From Variovorax sp. PBS-H4 (GTDB lineage Bacteria > Pseudomonadota > Gammaproteobacteria > Burkholderiales > Burkholderiaceae_C): a stretch of DNA of 64,000 nucleotides. Shown piece after piece: positions 35,669 through 44,961 of the stretch. The translations under genes were made by a program, and so were the position numbers. A model generated the notes under the pieces. It worked only from the letters and a program-made list of their open reading frames with translations, was not told where the DNA came from and ran no database searches. Location of the stretch: NCBI RefSeq assembly GCF_901827205.1, contig NZ_LR594675.1, forward strand, positions 1,054,001 through 1,118,000. The letters run 5' to 3'. The first letter of the stretch is position 1. Every line of letters begins with the position of its first letter.

Positions 35669-35995
35669 ATGACTTCCACGGATTTCTCTTCCGCCACCAC
35701 GGCGCTTCTGCCTGGGCAGTCGCTGCGCGTGGCGCTTGACGCTGGCACCGCGCTGTTGGTGCTTGAAGGTCGCGTGCGGGTCGTCTCACCGCCCTCGTGG
35801 TTCGGCGAAACGGCCTTCACCGTGAAGAACGAGTTCGGCGAGGGCGAAGCCTATGTCGCCGAGCGCGGGGGCTGGGTCGAGGTCGACGCGCTCGCCTCGG
35901 CGGCAGCACGGATTTGCAGCCTGCCCCGGCCGGTGTCGGAGACGGCGCTTGGCCCCTCGCCCGTGACCCGGCTGCTGCGCCTGCTGCTCGCCTGA
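35669..35995 (+). CDS. Small protein of unknown function, DUF2917-like pattern
   Basis: 108 aa from ATG 35669 (MTSTDFSSATTALLPGQSLRVALD). Predicted all-beta core (LLVLEGRVRVVSPP, then EGEAYVAERGGWVEVDAL), laid out like the DUF2917 protein encoded at 46766, but the match is loose. No signal peptide or membrane span. The 174-bp gap it shares with the divergent MocR gene suggests regulation by that protein. Function unknown. Confidence 0.65.
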   Translation: MTSTDFSSATTALLPGQSLRVALDAGTALLVLEGRVRVVSPPSWFGETAFTVKNEFGEGEAYVAERGGWVEVDALASAAARICSLPRPVSETALGPSPVTRLLRLLLA

Positions 35996-36003
35996 GGGCC
36001 CGT

Positions 36004-37389
36004 CTAGCGCACGCTCTCCGCTTCGCGCAGCGCGTCGAGGAAGGTGCGCCGCCACCAGTGCACGTCTTGCGCGCGGATGCGCGACAGAAGCTTCTGGTGG
36101 CGCTCGCGCCGCTCTTCCAGCGGCATCTGCAGCGCCTGCTGCACGGTTTCGGCGGTGCCGTGGGTGTCGTAAGGATTGACCAGCAGCGCTTCCTTCAGCT
36201 GCTCGGCAGCCCCGGCGAAGCGCGACAGCACCAGCACGCCCGGGTCGGACGGGTCCTGCGCCGCGATGTATTCCTTGGCCACGAGGTTCATGCCGTCGCG
36301 CAGCGGCGTCACCAAGCCGACCGCCGCAGCCCGGCACAGGCCCGGCACGCGCTTGCGCGCCACCATGCGGTGGATGTAGCGCACCGGCATCCAGTCGAGC
36401 TCGCCGTAGTCGCCGTTGATGGCGCCGCACAGCGACTCGAGCTCGCGCCGGATGTCGGCGTAGGCGTCGACCGTCTCGCGGGTAGGTGAGGCGATCTGGA
36501 TCAGCGTTGCGCTGCGGCGGTTCTCGGGGTAGTTGGCCAGCAGCTCGCGGAAGGAGCGCACGCGGTTCGGGATGCCCTTGGAATAGTCGAGCCGGTCGAT
36601 GCCCAGCAGCAGCCGTCGGCTGGAGTACTCGCGCCGCATCGTCTCGTACATGTCGCGCGACTCCTTGCCGTGGGTGAGGGCCGCGAACTCGTCCACGTCG
36701 ATGCCGATCGGGAAGGCGCCGCAGCGCACCGTCTGGCCGTAGGCGCGGTACAGGTCGCGGCCGAGGGCCTCGCCGCTGGCCTCGTTGCGCACGTACTGCT
36801 CGAAGTGCTGCACGTCCTGCTGGGCCTGGAAGCCGATCAGGTCGTAGGCAAAGAGCGAGCGCATCAGCCATTCATGCTGCGGGATCGCGGCCATGATGAT
36901 GTGCGGCGGCAGCGGGATGTGCAGGAAGAAGCCGATGCGCTGGCGGCAGCCCATGCCGCGCAGCTCGGCGGCCAGCGGGATCAGGTGGTAGTCGTGGATC
37001 CAGATGATGTCGTCGCTCTTCAGCATCGGCATCAGCTTGCGCGCGAACAGCTGGTTCACGCGGCGGTAGCCGCCAATGAAGCCGGCGTCGAAGTTGGCCA
37101 GGTCGAGCCGGTCGTGAAACACCGGCCACAGCACGTCGTTGGCATAGCCCAGGTAGTAGCTGTCGTGGTCCTCACGGCTCAGGTCGATGGTGGCGAGCGT
37201 GACCTTGCCGGCCTGCTGGATGCGCAGCTCGCCTTCGCCCGTGGGGCCATCCTCGACGATGTTGCCGCTCCAGCCGAACCACAGCCCGCCGGTCTGCTGA
37301 AGGCTTTCGCCGAGCGCGACGGCCAGTCCCCCGGCAGCGGGCTTGCGCGGATCGGCGATGCGGTTGGAAACGACGACGAGTCGACTCAT
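36004..37389 (-). CDS. otsA: Trehalose-6-phosphate synthase OtsA
   Basis: 461 aa from ATG 37389 (MSRLVVVSNRIADP). GT20 glycosyltransferase joining UDP-glucose and glucose 6-phosphate to trehalose 6-phosphate. Motifs: GGLAVAL, WFGWSGN, WIHDYHLIPLA, FFLHIPLPP, GIDRLDYSKGIPNR and LVTPLRDGMNLVAKEY. Last gene of an otsB-GH15-otsA operon, 13 bp after the GH15 gene. Trehalose is an osmotic and desiccation protectant, which suits a soil or plant-associated bacterium. The longer open frame lies within the GH15 gene. Confidence 0.97.
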   Translation of the reverse strand: MSRLVVVSNRIADPRKPAAGGLAVALGESLQQTGGLWFGWSGNIVEDGPTGEGELRIQQAGKVTLATIDLSREDHDSYYLGYANDVLWPVFHDRLDLANFDAGFIGGYRRVNQLFARKLMPMLKSDDIIWIHDYHLIPLAAELRGMGCRQRIGFFLHIPLPPHIIMAAIPQHEWLMRSLFAYDLIGFQAQQDVQHFEQYVRNEASGEALGRDLYRAYGQTVRCGAFPIGIDVDEFAALTHGKESRDMYETMRREYSSRRLLLGIDRLDYSKGIPNRVRSFRELLANYPENRRSATLIQIASPTRETVDAYADIRRELESLCGAINGDYGELDWMPVRYIHRMVARKRVPGLCRAAAVGLVTPLRDGMNLVAKEYIAAQDPSDPGVLVLSRFAGAAEQLKEALLVNPYDTHGTAETVQQALQMPLEERRERHQKLLSRIRAQDVHWWRRTFLDALREAESVR

Positions 37390-37402
37390 GGGGTGGACAA
37401 GG

Positions 37403-39346
37403 TCATATGCAGGAGTCCCACGGTGCAGACAGCCGCACGGCCGCGTTGATGATGCCCACCATCGAGTAGGTCTGCGGGAAGTTGCCCCACATCTCGCCGG
37501 TGACCGGATGGGTATCTTCCGACAGCAGGCCCAGCGGGTTGCGCGCCGCCAGCATGGTCTCGAAGATCTGCCGGGCCTCGGCCTTGCGGCCGATCTTGGC
37601 GAGGGCGTCGATGCGCCAGAAGGTACAGATATTGAAGGCGGTTTCGGGCTTGCCGAAATCGTCGGCCGCTTCATAGCGGCGCATGTAGGGGCCATCGCAC
37701 AGCGACTTCTCCATGGCCTCGACCGTGGAGATGAAACGCGGGTCCCGCGCATCGATCAGGCCGACCTCGGTCATCAGCAGGATGCTCGCATCGAGCTCGT
37801 GGCCGCCGAAGCTCTCGGCGAAGGCCTGGCGCTCCTCGCACCAGGACTTGGCGAGGATCTCCTCGCGCATGCGCGACGAATGGCCGTGCCAGTAGGCCGC
37901 GCGCTCCGGCAGGCCCAGCGAGCGTGCCACCTTGGCCAGCCGGTCGCAGGCGGCCCAGCTCATCAGCGCCGAACTGGTGTGCACGCGGGCGCGCGTGCGC
38001 AGCTCCCACATGCCGGCGTCGGGCGTGCCGTAGACGCGGATCGCCTGCTCGCCGACCGCTTCGAGGTGCGGGAACTCGGCCACGCCGCCGCGGCTGAGCA
38101 GCCGGTGGTCATGGAAGGCTTGCGACGCGCCCAGCACGATGTTGCCGTAGACGTCGTGCTGGAAGTGCTCCTGCGCCTGGTTGCCCACGCGCACCGGGCC
38201 CATGCCGCGGTAGCCGCTGAGGCCGTCGACGAAGGACTCGGGCAGCTCGCGCTCCAGGCCGATGCCGTAGAGCGGCTGGATGTGCTCGCCGTGCGAGCCG
38301 ATCACCACGTTGGCCAGCCAGCGCAGGTAATCCTCCATGGTGCCGACCTCGGACAGGCTGTTGAGCGCCCGCACCACGAAGAAGGCATCGCGCAGCCAGC
38401 AGTAACGGTAGTCCCAGTTGCGCTGGCTGTCGGGCGCCTCGGGAATGCTGGTGGTCATCGCGGCCACGATGGCGCCCGTGTCCTCGTAGAGGGACATCTT
38501 GAGCGTGATGGCCGCGCGGATCACAGCGTCCTGCCACTCGAAGGGGATCGCGAGCCGCTTGCTCCAGGTGCGCCAGTAGGCGATGGTCTCCTGCTCGAAA
38601 TGGCGCGCGGTGTCGGCAATGCCATCCATCAGCGTCTCGTCGGCACCGAGCACGAAATTGTGCTCGCGCGACAGCACGAAGGGCTGCTTCGAGAGCACAT
38701 GGGAGACCGGCGCGTCGGTGTTGAGGCGCAACGCGAAGTCCGGGCCCACGTAGCGGATGTGGTTGCTGCCGCGCGTGATCTGCGGCGGCGTGCTGCCCCA
38801 CTGGAAGCGCGGCGCCAGCGAGATGCGCACCCGCGGCGTGCCCTGGATCGGCTTCACCCGGCGCACCATGGTGAGCGGCCGGAAGTAGCGCGAGCGGCTG
38901 TAGAAGCGTGGCGCGAAGTCCGTGATTTCCACGCCCTGGCCGGCGCTGTCGAAGAGCTGGGTGCGCAGCACGGCCGTGTTCGGCTCGTACCACTGCTTGC
39001 TGGAGGCGAAGTCCTCGATCTCGATCGCCCAGGCGCCGGCGTCCTCGCCCGTGTGCAGCAGCGCATTGAAGACCGGTTCGCCATCGAAGCGCGGCAGGCA
39101 GCACCAGACCACGCGGCCGCGAGCGTCGACCAGCGCACTGAAGGAACAGTTGCCGATCACGCCGAGATTGAGCGAAGGATCGGCCGGGGGGCCAAAGCCG
39201 CCGCGTGCGGCCGGCCGGGTCACGGCTTCGGGGTGCTCTACCGGCTTGTCGCTGGCGCTGGCAGCTCCGGCGATCGAGTCGCCGGCTCGGCTTTGCTTCT
39301 GCAGTTCTTCCTCCGGGGTTTCGACCTCTAGCAGGTTTTTCGTCAT
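37403..39346 (-). CDS. Glycoside hydrolase family 15 protein
   Basis: 647 aa from ATG 39346 (MTKNLLEVETPEEELQKQ). After a disordered N-terminus of about 60 residues comes the N-terminal beta domain (LGVIGNCSFSALVDARGRVVW, cut short here) and an (alpha/alpha)6 barrel with NWDYRYCWLRDAFF and, near the end, GEMWGNFPQTYSMVG. GH15 enzymes release glucose; actinobacterial relatives are trehalases. Placed between otsB and otsA, with a 4-bp overlap with otsB, it is most likely connected with trehalose turnover, but glucoamylase activity is possible. No signal peptide, so cytoplasmic. Confidence 0.93.
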   Translation of the reverse strand: MTKNLLEVETPEEELQKQSRAGDSIAGAASASDKPVEHPEAVTRPAARGGFGPPADPSLNLGVIGNCSFSALVDARGRVVWCCLPRFDGEPVFNALLHTGEDAGAWAIEIEDFASSKQWYEPNTAVLRTQLFDSAGQGVEITDFAPRFYSRSRYFRPLTMVRRVKPIQGTPRVRISLAPRFQWGSTPPQITRGSNHIRYVGPDFALRLNTDAPVSHVLSKQPFVLSREHNFVLGADETLMDGIADTARHFEQETIAYWRTWSKRLAIPFEWQDAVIRAAITLKMSLYEDTGAIVAAMTTSIPEAPDSQRNWDYRYCWLRDAFFVVRALNSLSEVGTMEDYLRWLANVVIGSHGEHIQPLYGIGLERELPESFVDGLSGYRGMGPVRVGNQAQEHFQHDVYGNIVLGASQAFHDHRLLSRGGVAEFPHLEAVGEQAIRVYGTPDAGMWELRTRARVHTSSALMSWAACDRLAKVARSLGLPERAAYWHGHSSRMREEILAKSWCEERQAFAESFGGHELDASILLMTEVGLIDARDPRFISTVEAMEKSLCDGPYMRRYEAADDFGKPETAFNICTFWRIDALAKIGRKAEARQIFETMLAARNPLGLLSEDTHPVTGEMWGNFPQTYSMVGIINAAVRLSAPWDSCI

Positions 39347-40116
39347 GCGGATTTTCCTTGGGTGCCGGATGGCGTATCGGCCAGCAGTTTGCGTGCCTCG
39401 ACCAGCCATTCGAACACGGCGAGCGGGGAATCCAGCCGGTGCAGCGCCAAACTCGGGCCTGATCCGACCTTGATTGCCACGCCGCCTCGCGGCTGCACGA
39501 CGGCGAAGCCGCTTTCATCGGTGGTGTCGTCGCCCGCGAACACCGGCACCCGGCCCGCAAACGGCGCCTCCCGCAGGAAGGCGTCGATCGCGACGCCCTT
39601 GTTGATGCCGGCGGGCTTGACCTCGAATACGAATTTGCCGTGCAACAGCTCCAGCTGCGGCTGGTCGGTGATGGTGCGCAGCAGGGCGTCACGGCACACG
39701 GCCTCGAGCTGGGGCGCGAGTCGGTAGTGCAGCGCGACGGCCGCGTGCTTGCGCTCCACCAGCAGGCCCTCGTACACGCGGGCCAGCTCGTTGGCCGTGT
39801 CCAGCACGTCCGTCAGATCGGGCGGGCGCTGCTCCTGCATCTCGCCATCGGCAGCGCGGCGCTGCACGCCGTGCTCGCCCGCCGCCGGCAGGCGCAGCGG
39901 CGCCAGGAAGCGATCGAGCACGTCGATCTGCCGGCCGGACACCACGGCCAGCGCGCCGCCGAGCAGGTCGCGCAGGTCGCTGAGCAGCGGGACGAGGGCG
40001 CTGGGCACCTCGATGGCCTCCGGCGTCTCGGCAATTGCCACCAGGGTGCCGTCGAAGTCGAGGAAGAGCGCAGCGTCGGGGCTGAGGCGGGGGGGCGTCT
40101 GCATGGGGAAAACCAT
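39343..40116 (-). CDS. otsB: Trehalose-6-phosphate phosphatase OtsB
   Basis: 257 aa. HAD-type phosphatase converting trehalose 6-phosphate to trehalose. Motif I is LDFDGTLV near residue 20, SGR of motif II follows, and motif IV is FAGDDTTDESGF near residue 200. First gene of the trehalose operon; its stop overlaps the GH15 start (ATGA). The ATG at 40116 and the one at 40104 (253 aa) are both possible, as neither has a good ribosome binding site. Confidence 0.95.
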   Translation of the reverse strand: MVFPMQTPPRLSPDAALFLDFDGTLVAIAETPEAIEVPSALVPLLSDLRDLLGGALAVVSGRQIDVLDRFLAPLRLPAAGEHGVQRRAADGEMQEQRPPDLTDVLDTANELARVYEGLLVERKHAAVALHYRLAPQLEAVCRDALLRTITDQPQLELLHGKFVFEVKPAGINKGVAIDAFLREAPFAGRVPVFAGDDTTDESGFAVVQPRGGVAIKVGSGPSLALHRLDSPLAVFEWLVEARKLLADTPSGTQGKSA

Positions 40117-40223
40117 AGCAGAGTCGGCAAGCCTGGGGGGTCGGCAAAAATCCAATTCAATTGAAACAACGCGCACGCTGCCGGCTGCACCCTGGCCGAG
40201 GGTGCCAAAGCCCTGTCGCGGAC

Positions 40224-41480
40224 TCAGGCGGGCAGCGCCAAGGCCTCCGCCACGGCCGCCACGCGTGCCCGGGCGATTCTTTCCGCGATCTTCGTTCCGG
40301 CAGCGCCTTCCGCCTGCGCCTGCGCTGCAATAGGTGCGGTCGCCACCGAGCGCGCGGCCGACAGCGCTGTCAACAGCCGGTCCCGCTGCGGGTAGGGCTG
40401 CGCTTCCAGCCCCAGCCGCCCGCGCGCGTCGCATTCGCAGGCCAGCAGCGCCTGCTCGAAACGCGCCGGCTTGCGAAACGCGTCGCACCGCTCGAGCAGC
40501 CGAACCAGCGCCGCGGCGCCGAATTCGCCGCTTCGGTGGATGTTGCCGTGCTCGCGCGCGACCACCTCGGCCAGTTCGCGCAGTTCCACCGGTACGCGCC
40601 AGCGCTCGCAGACCTCGCGCAGCAGGCCCACGCTGCGTTGTTCGTGGCCGATGTGCCGCGGCAGCACGTCGGCCGGCGTGGTGCCTTTGCCGAGGTCGTG
40701 CACCAGGCAGGCGAAGCGCACCGGGAGCGGCGCGTCCAGCCGTGCCGCCATGTCGAGCACCAGCAACAGGTGCCGCCCGGCGTCGACTTCGGGATGGTGG
40801 GCCTCCGGCTGGGGCACGCCCCAGAGCCGATCCACCTCAGGCAGCAGCACGCCGAGCGCGCCGCATTCGCGCAGCAGCTCGAACATGCGCGAAGGACTGG
40901 CTTCCATGAGACCGCGCGCGAGCTCCTGCCAGACGCGCTCGGCCACCAGCGCGTCGGCCTCGCCTGCGGCGACCATCTCGCGCATCAATGCCATCGTTTC
41001 GGGCGCGACGCGAAAGTCGGCGAAGCGGGCGGCGAAGCGAGCGACGCGCAGGATGCGCACCGGGTCCTCGCGGAAGGCATCGGTCACGTGGCGCAGCACC
41101 TTGCCGTTCAGGTCACGCCGGCCGCCGAAGGGATCGATCACGTGGGCGAGGTCCAGCGTGGCGCCGGCCTTGCCGGAGGGCAGCGCGATGGCATTGACCG
41201 TGAGGTCGCGCCGCGCGAGGTCTTGCTCCAGCGTGACCTCCGGCGAGGCGTGGACGATGAAGCCGCGGTAGCCGGGGCCGCTCTTGCGCTCGGTGCGCGC
41301 CAGCGCGTATTCCTCGCGCGTCTCGGGGTGCAGGAAAACGGGGAAATCGCGGCCCACGGGCAGGTAGCCCTGTGCGGTCATTTGCTCGGGCGTGGCGCCC
41401 ACCACGACCCAGTCGCGGTCGCCGCCCGGACGGCCCAGCAGGGCATCGCGGATGGCGCCGCCGACGAGATAGGTTTGCAT
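40224..41480 (-). CDS. cca: Multifunctional CCA tRNA nucleotidyltransferase / phosphohydrolase
   Basis: 418 aa from ATG 41480 (MQTYLVGGAIRDALLG). Adds or repairs the CCA end of tRNAs. The nucleotidyltransferase domain shows GGAIRD and the metal-binding pair in GDRDWVVVG; RRDLTVNAIA and GRRDLNGKVLRHV are family text. The C-terminal part has an HD phosphohydrolase motif (CLVHDLGKGTTP near residue 245), which gives the phosphatase and 2',3'-cyclic phosphodiesterase activities of the gamma/beta-proteobacterial enzyme. Stands 107 bp upstream of otsB and could share transcription. Confidence 0.96.
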   Translation of the reverse strand: MQTYLVGGAIRDALLGRPGGDRDWVVVGATPEQMTAQGYLPVGRDFPVFLHPETREEYALARTERKSGPGYRGFIVHASPEVTLEQDLARRDLTVNAIALPSGKAGATLDLAHVIDPFGGRRDLNGKVLRHVTDAFREDPVRILRVARFAARFADFRVAPETMALMREMVAAGEADALVAERVWQELARGLMEASPSRMFELLRECGALGVLLPEVDRLWGVPQPEAHHPEVDAGRHLLLVLDMAARLDAPLPVRFACLVHDLGKGTTPADVLPRHIGHEQRSVGLLREVCERWRVPVELRELAEVVAREHGNIHRSGEFGAAALVRLLERCDAFRKPARFEQALLACECDARGRLGLEAQPYPQRDRLLTALSAARSVATAPIAAQAQAEGAAGTKIAERIARARVAAVAEALALPA

Positions 41481-41541
41481 GCGCCTCAGTTTAGGCGCTG
41501 CCTCGGGCGGCCCGTCGCCCGGAGTCGGCTGTCCGAATTCC

Positions 41542-42225
41542 TCAGCTCTCGATGCGATAAGGCTCGTCCTTGACCACGAAGCGCTTCTCGACCAAAGCCT
41601 CGTCGATCCACGCCTTGACGCCGGGCAGTTGCTGCACGCGTTCGATGTAAGCGGCGATCTCGGCGGGTACCGGCAGGCCGAAGGTCTTGATGCGTACCCC
41701 GACCGGTGCGAAGTACGCGTCCGCAATGCCGAACTCGCCGAACAGCATCGGCCCGCCGTGCGTCTCCAGCAGGCCGCTCCACATCTGCACGATGCGGGCG
41801 AGGTCGGCGCGCACCTGCGGCTGGTCGCGCAGGATGATCTTGCCCTGCACACGCAGGTCGGCCTCGATGTTCATGCCGCAGTGGGTGCGCAGCGCGGCGA
41901 AGCCCGAATGCATCTCGGCGCAGACGCTGCGGGCATGCGCGCGGAGGGCCTTGTCGCGCGGCCAGAGCGCCTTGTCAGGATGGGTTTCGGCGAGGTATTC
42001 GCAGATCGCCAGCGTGTCGTAGACCACGATCGGCCCGTCGACCAGCACGGGCACGCGACCGGCCGGGCTCAAGGCCTCGATGGTCTTCTTGAAATGCGAG
42101 TCGGCTTCGAAGGAATCGAAGGGAACCATCACCTCCTCGAATGCGATGCCGGCCTGCTTCACGAGCACCCAGGGGCGCATGGACCACGACGAGTAGTTCT
42201 TGTTGCCGATGTAGAGCTTGAGCAT
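41542..42225 (-). CDS. Glutathione S-transferase family protein
   Basis: 227 aa. N-terminal thioredoxin-like domain with LYIGNKNYSSWSMRPW, where a Ser after the first strand is the likely activating residue, and the cis-Pro of RVPVLVD; the C-terminal domain is helical (GEFGIADAYFAPV). Presumed cytosolic detoxification or thiol-transfer enzyme with unknown substrate. The start agrees with the family N-terminus. It ends 61 bp before the cca start on the same strand. Confidence 0.9.
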   Translation of the reverse strand: MLKLYIGNKNYSSWSMRPWVLVKQAGIAFEEVMVPFDSFEADSHFKKTIEALSPAGRVPVLVDGPIVVYDTLAICEYLAETHPDKALWPRDKALRAHARSVCAEMHSGFAALRTHCGMNIEADLRVQGKIILRDQPQVRADLARIVQMWSGLLETHGGPMLFGEFGIADAYFAPVGVRIKTFGLPVPAEIAAYIERVQQLPGVKAWIDEALVEKRFVVKDEPYRIES

Positions 42226-42308
42226 GCGATCTCCGGTTTTGCAGGGGACCTGGGATGCTAGTGCCCGGCGGGCGCCCGATTGATGCTGAAGGTGCGTGGT
42301 ATTGATGC

Positions 42309-42884
42309 TCAGCGCTTGCCCGCGCCGTCGCCATCGTCATGGTCATCGCTGCCAGGTGGGGCGATCGCGCGCTTGCTGCCCCGCTTCGGTTGCGGCCCGG
42401 CCGCACCTGCGCCCGACTTCACCATATGCGGCACCAGCGAGAGCACGGCCAGCGCGAGCAGGGCACTGAGCACCGCCGTCAGCTCGCGGCCGAGACCGCA
42501 GGCCATGCCGATGGCGGCCGTCAACCAGAGCCCCGCCGCAGTGGTGAGGCCCTCCACATGCCGCTCGTCGCGGCCCTGCTTGAGGATGGTGCCGGCGCAG
42601 AGGAAGCCGACACCCGCCACCAGGCCCTGGATCACGCGGCTCATGTCGGCGGGCTCGATCCCGGCCTGCTGGGGAACGAGCACGAAGAGCGCCGAGCCGA
42701 TGGCGACCAGCATGTGCGTGCGCACGCCGGCCGCCTTGCCTTGCTGCTCGCGCTCGAAGCCCAGCACGAAGCCCAGCACCGAGGCCAGCACCAGGCGCAC
42801 CGTGATGCGGGTGAGCTGGGTGAGGTCGCCCACGTCCGAAAATTCGGCCACGACCGTGGATGCGACTTCATCCCACCAGGTCAT
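42309..42884 (-). CDS. MgtC/SapB family membrane protein
   Basis: 191 aa with about five membrane helices. The conserved segment RVIQGLVAGVGFLCAG and the following TTAAGLWLTAAIGMACG identify the family; an early FVLGFEREQQGKAAGVRTHML fits too (seen in pieces). MgtC proteins affect Mg homeostasis, ATP synthase activity and survival in hosts. The cytoplasmic C-terminal domain of longer members is absent, as in many environmental versions. The tail is basic and Pro/Asp-rich. Confidence 0.9.
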   Translation of the reverse strand: MTWWDEVASTVVAEFSDVGDLTQLTRITVRLVLASVLGFVLGFEREQQGKAAGVRTHMLVAIGSALFVLVPQQAGIEPADMSRVIQGLVAGVGFLCAGTILKQGRDERHVEGLTTAAGLWLTAAIGMACGLGRELTAVLSALLALAVLSLVPHMVKSGAGAAGPQPKRGSKRAIAPPGSDDHDDGDGAGKR

Positions 42885-42930
42885 TCGATGCCTCTCCGAC
42901 GCCTGTCACTCCGCGTACTTCCGGCGGCGC

Positions 42931-44952
42931 TCAGGGCAGGTCCTTGCTGGGCTCGGGCTCGGCGGCGTCGCGTGGCCCCACGGTGCCCAGGCGGTCCTTG
43001 AGCGACTGCGGGCGGCCGGTGATCAGGGCCGCGTAGTTGGTGGTGTTGGCCAACACCTTCTTGACGTAGTCGCGCGTTTCGTTGAAGGGCACGTTCTCGG
43101 CCCAGATCGCGGCCTCCACCACCGGGCCGTTGCGCCAGTTGCGCGGCCGGCCCGGGCCAGCGTTGTAGGCCGCGGCGGCCAGCGCCATGGAGCCGTCGAA
43201 GTCATCGAGCGCGAGCTTGAGGTAGTTGGTGCCGATGGTGATGTTGGTGTCGCGGTCGTTGATCTGGTTGGGTGTGAAACCGGCGAGGCCGATCTTGCGG
43301 GCGGTCCAGCGCGCAGTGGCAGGCATCACCTGCATCAGGCCCGAGGCGCCCACGCCGGAGCGCGCGTCCATGATGAAGCGGCTCTCCTGGCGGATCAGGC
43401 CGTAGACATAGGCCGGATCGAGGCCGATCTCCGCGCTCTTGGCGACGACCGTTTCGCGAAAGGGCATGGGATAGCGCTGCTCCACGTCGATCGTGCCCTT
43501 GGTGCGCTCGCTGGTGTTGATGCAGCGGTCCCAGACCTCGCGCTGGCAGGCGAGGTCGGCGGCAGCGAGCAGCTCGCGGTCGCCCATGCCGCCCTTGTCG
43601 TGCAGGTTGGTGGCGTAGTTCCACTCGCGCACGCCTTCGGAGCGAAGGCCGATCCCGATCGCGTACAGCGCGCGGGCCAGCGCCGGGTTGCCGCGCGCCG
43701 ACGCCTTCTCCTCGGGCGTGAGCGGCGCAGGGCGGGTCGGCACGTTGGCGCGCTGGCCCAGCTCCTCCAGCGCCAGCAGTTCGTAGAAGCCGCGGGTGCC
43801 GGCGATGCTCTCGTACAGCGTGCGCGCCTCGGCCCGCCGCTCGTCCCCGCCCTGCGCCTGCAGCGCGCGAGCCTTCCAGTACACCCAGGTCGGGTCGTCC
43901 TGGGCCGATTCGCTCATGCCGGCGATGGCCGCGCGCACTTCCTTCCAGTTGGCGCTGCGCAGGGCGGCCCGGGCCTTCCATGCGAGCATGTCGTCCGACA
44001 GGTCGGCGTTCTTGGTGACGTTGGCGAACGCGCCGCCCGCGGCGGGCGAGAGCTTCACCGCGTACTGGCGGCCGATCGCGCCCCAGACCCAATTGCGTTC
44101 CTCGGGCGAGAGCATCACGCTCCACTTGCTTTCCAGCTGAGAGGCAGCCATGTCCGGGTCGGCGATGGTCATCTTGATGAGCGCCAGCACGACCAGCTCG
44201 CGCCGCGCCTTGCCGGGGGCGACGCCGCGGCCGGCCAGGAACTTCGCCATGCTGGCGTTGAGCTCGTCGAACTGCGGGACGGCATCGGGCGCGGCCAGCA
44301 GGATCGCGGCGCGCGCAGCCTGCGGACGATTCGACTCGACGGCGAGCCGCGCTTTCTTCCACGCGTCGTTGGGCGACATCATGCGCGCGGAAATCATGCG
44401 GTCGGCTGCGGTCAGGCAGCCGTCGTCGAGCTCGCGCTGGCCCAGCCAGTTGCGGCGCACCTCGGCGGCCTGTTCGGCGGTCGGGCTGCCGGCGCGCAGC
44501 GCGGCGACGAGCGCGGCGTAGCAGCGCACCTGGGCGTCGTCGTTCATGCGGTACGCCGGATGCAGCGCGGCGAAATTGTCCCAGTCACGGCGCTGGCCGA
44601 GCAGGATGAGCCAGTCGTTGCGCAGGCGGTCCTCCTGGTAGGTGCCGGGATAGCGCGAGAGGAAATCCTGCACCTCCGAGGGACTGGCCTCGTCGAGCCG
44701 GGCCTTGAGCTCCCAATAGGCCGCCCACGGCTCGAGCAGGTGGCCCCGGGCCTGCGGCAACAGGGCGGACAGGCGTGCCTTGTCGCCGCGCTGCGCGGCC
44801 TGCTTCATCTGCACGATCACGTCGTCGCTTCCGGTCTGCGCGCGTGCCGGCTGCAGCCATGCCGTGGCGGCAATTGCGAGCGAAAGAAGGAGGGTGGGGA
44901 CGGAGGCGCGAAGACCACTGCGCACAGGTGACAAAATGCTTGCGAACTGCAT
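42931..44952 (-). CDS. Soluble lytic murein transglycosylase (Slt70-like)
   Basis: 673 aa. N-terminal signal peptide (SVPTLLLSLAIAATAWLQPARA), a long helical superhelix and a C-terminal SLT domain with the catalytic Glu in LIRQESRFIMDA, then GLMQVMPATA, NITIGTNYLK and AAAYNAGPGR. It cleaves peptidoglycan between MurNAc and GlcNAc, leaving 1,6-anhydro ends, in the periplasm. The ATG at 44952 is only 9 bp from the divergent start; a GTG at 44925 would give a more compact signal peptide and is a real alternative. Confidence 0.93.
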   Translation of the reverse strand: MQFASILSPVRSGLRASVPTLLLSLAIAATAWLQPARAQTGSDDVIVQMKQAAQRGDKARLSALLPQARGHLLEPWAAYWELKARLDEASPSEVQDFLSRYPGTYQEDRLRNDWLILLGQRRDWDNFAALHPAYRMNDDAQVRCYAALVAALRAGSPTAEQAAEVRRNWLGQRELDDGCLTAADRMISARMMSPNDAWKKARLAVESNRPQAARAAILLAAPDAVPQFDELNASMAKFLAGRGVAPGKARRELVVLALIKMTIADPDMAASQLESKWSVMLSPEERNWVWGAIGRQYAVKLSPAAGGAFANVTKNADLSDDMLAWKARAALRSANWKEVRAAIAGMSESAQDDPTWVYWKARALQAQGGDERRAEARTLYESIAGTRGFYELLALEELGQRANVPTRPAPLTPEEKASARGNPALARALYAIGIGLRSEGVREWNYATNLHDKGGMGDRELLAAADLACQREVWDRCINTSERTKGTIDVEQRYPMPFRETVVAKSAEIGLDPAYVYGLIRQESRFIMDARSGVGASGLMQVMPATARWTARKIGLAGFTPNQINDRDTNITIGTNYLKLALDDFDGSMALAAAAYNAGPGRPRNWRNGPVVEAAIWAENVPFNETRDYVKKVLANTTNYAALITGRPQSLKDRLGTVGPRDAAEPEPSKDLP

Positions 44953-44961
44953 CGGGGCATT

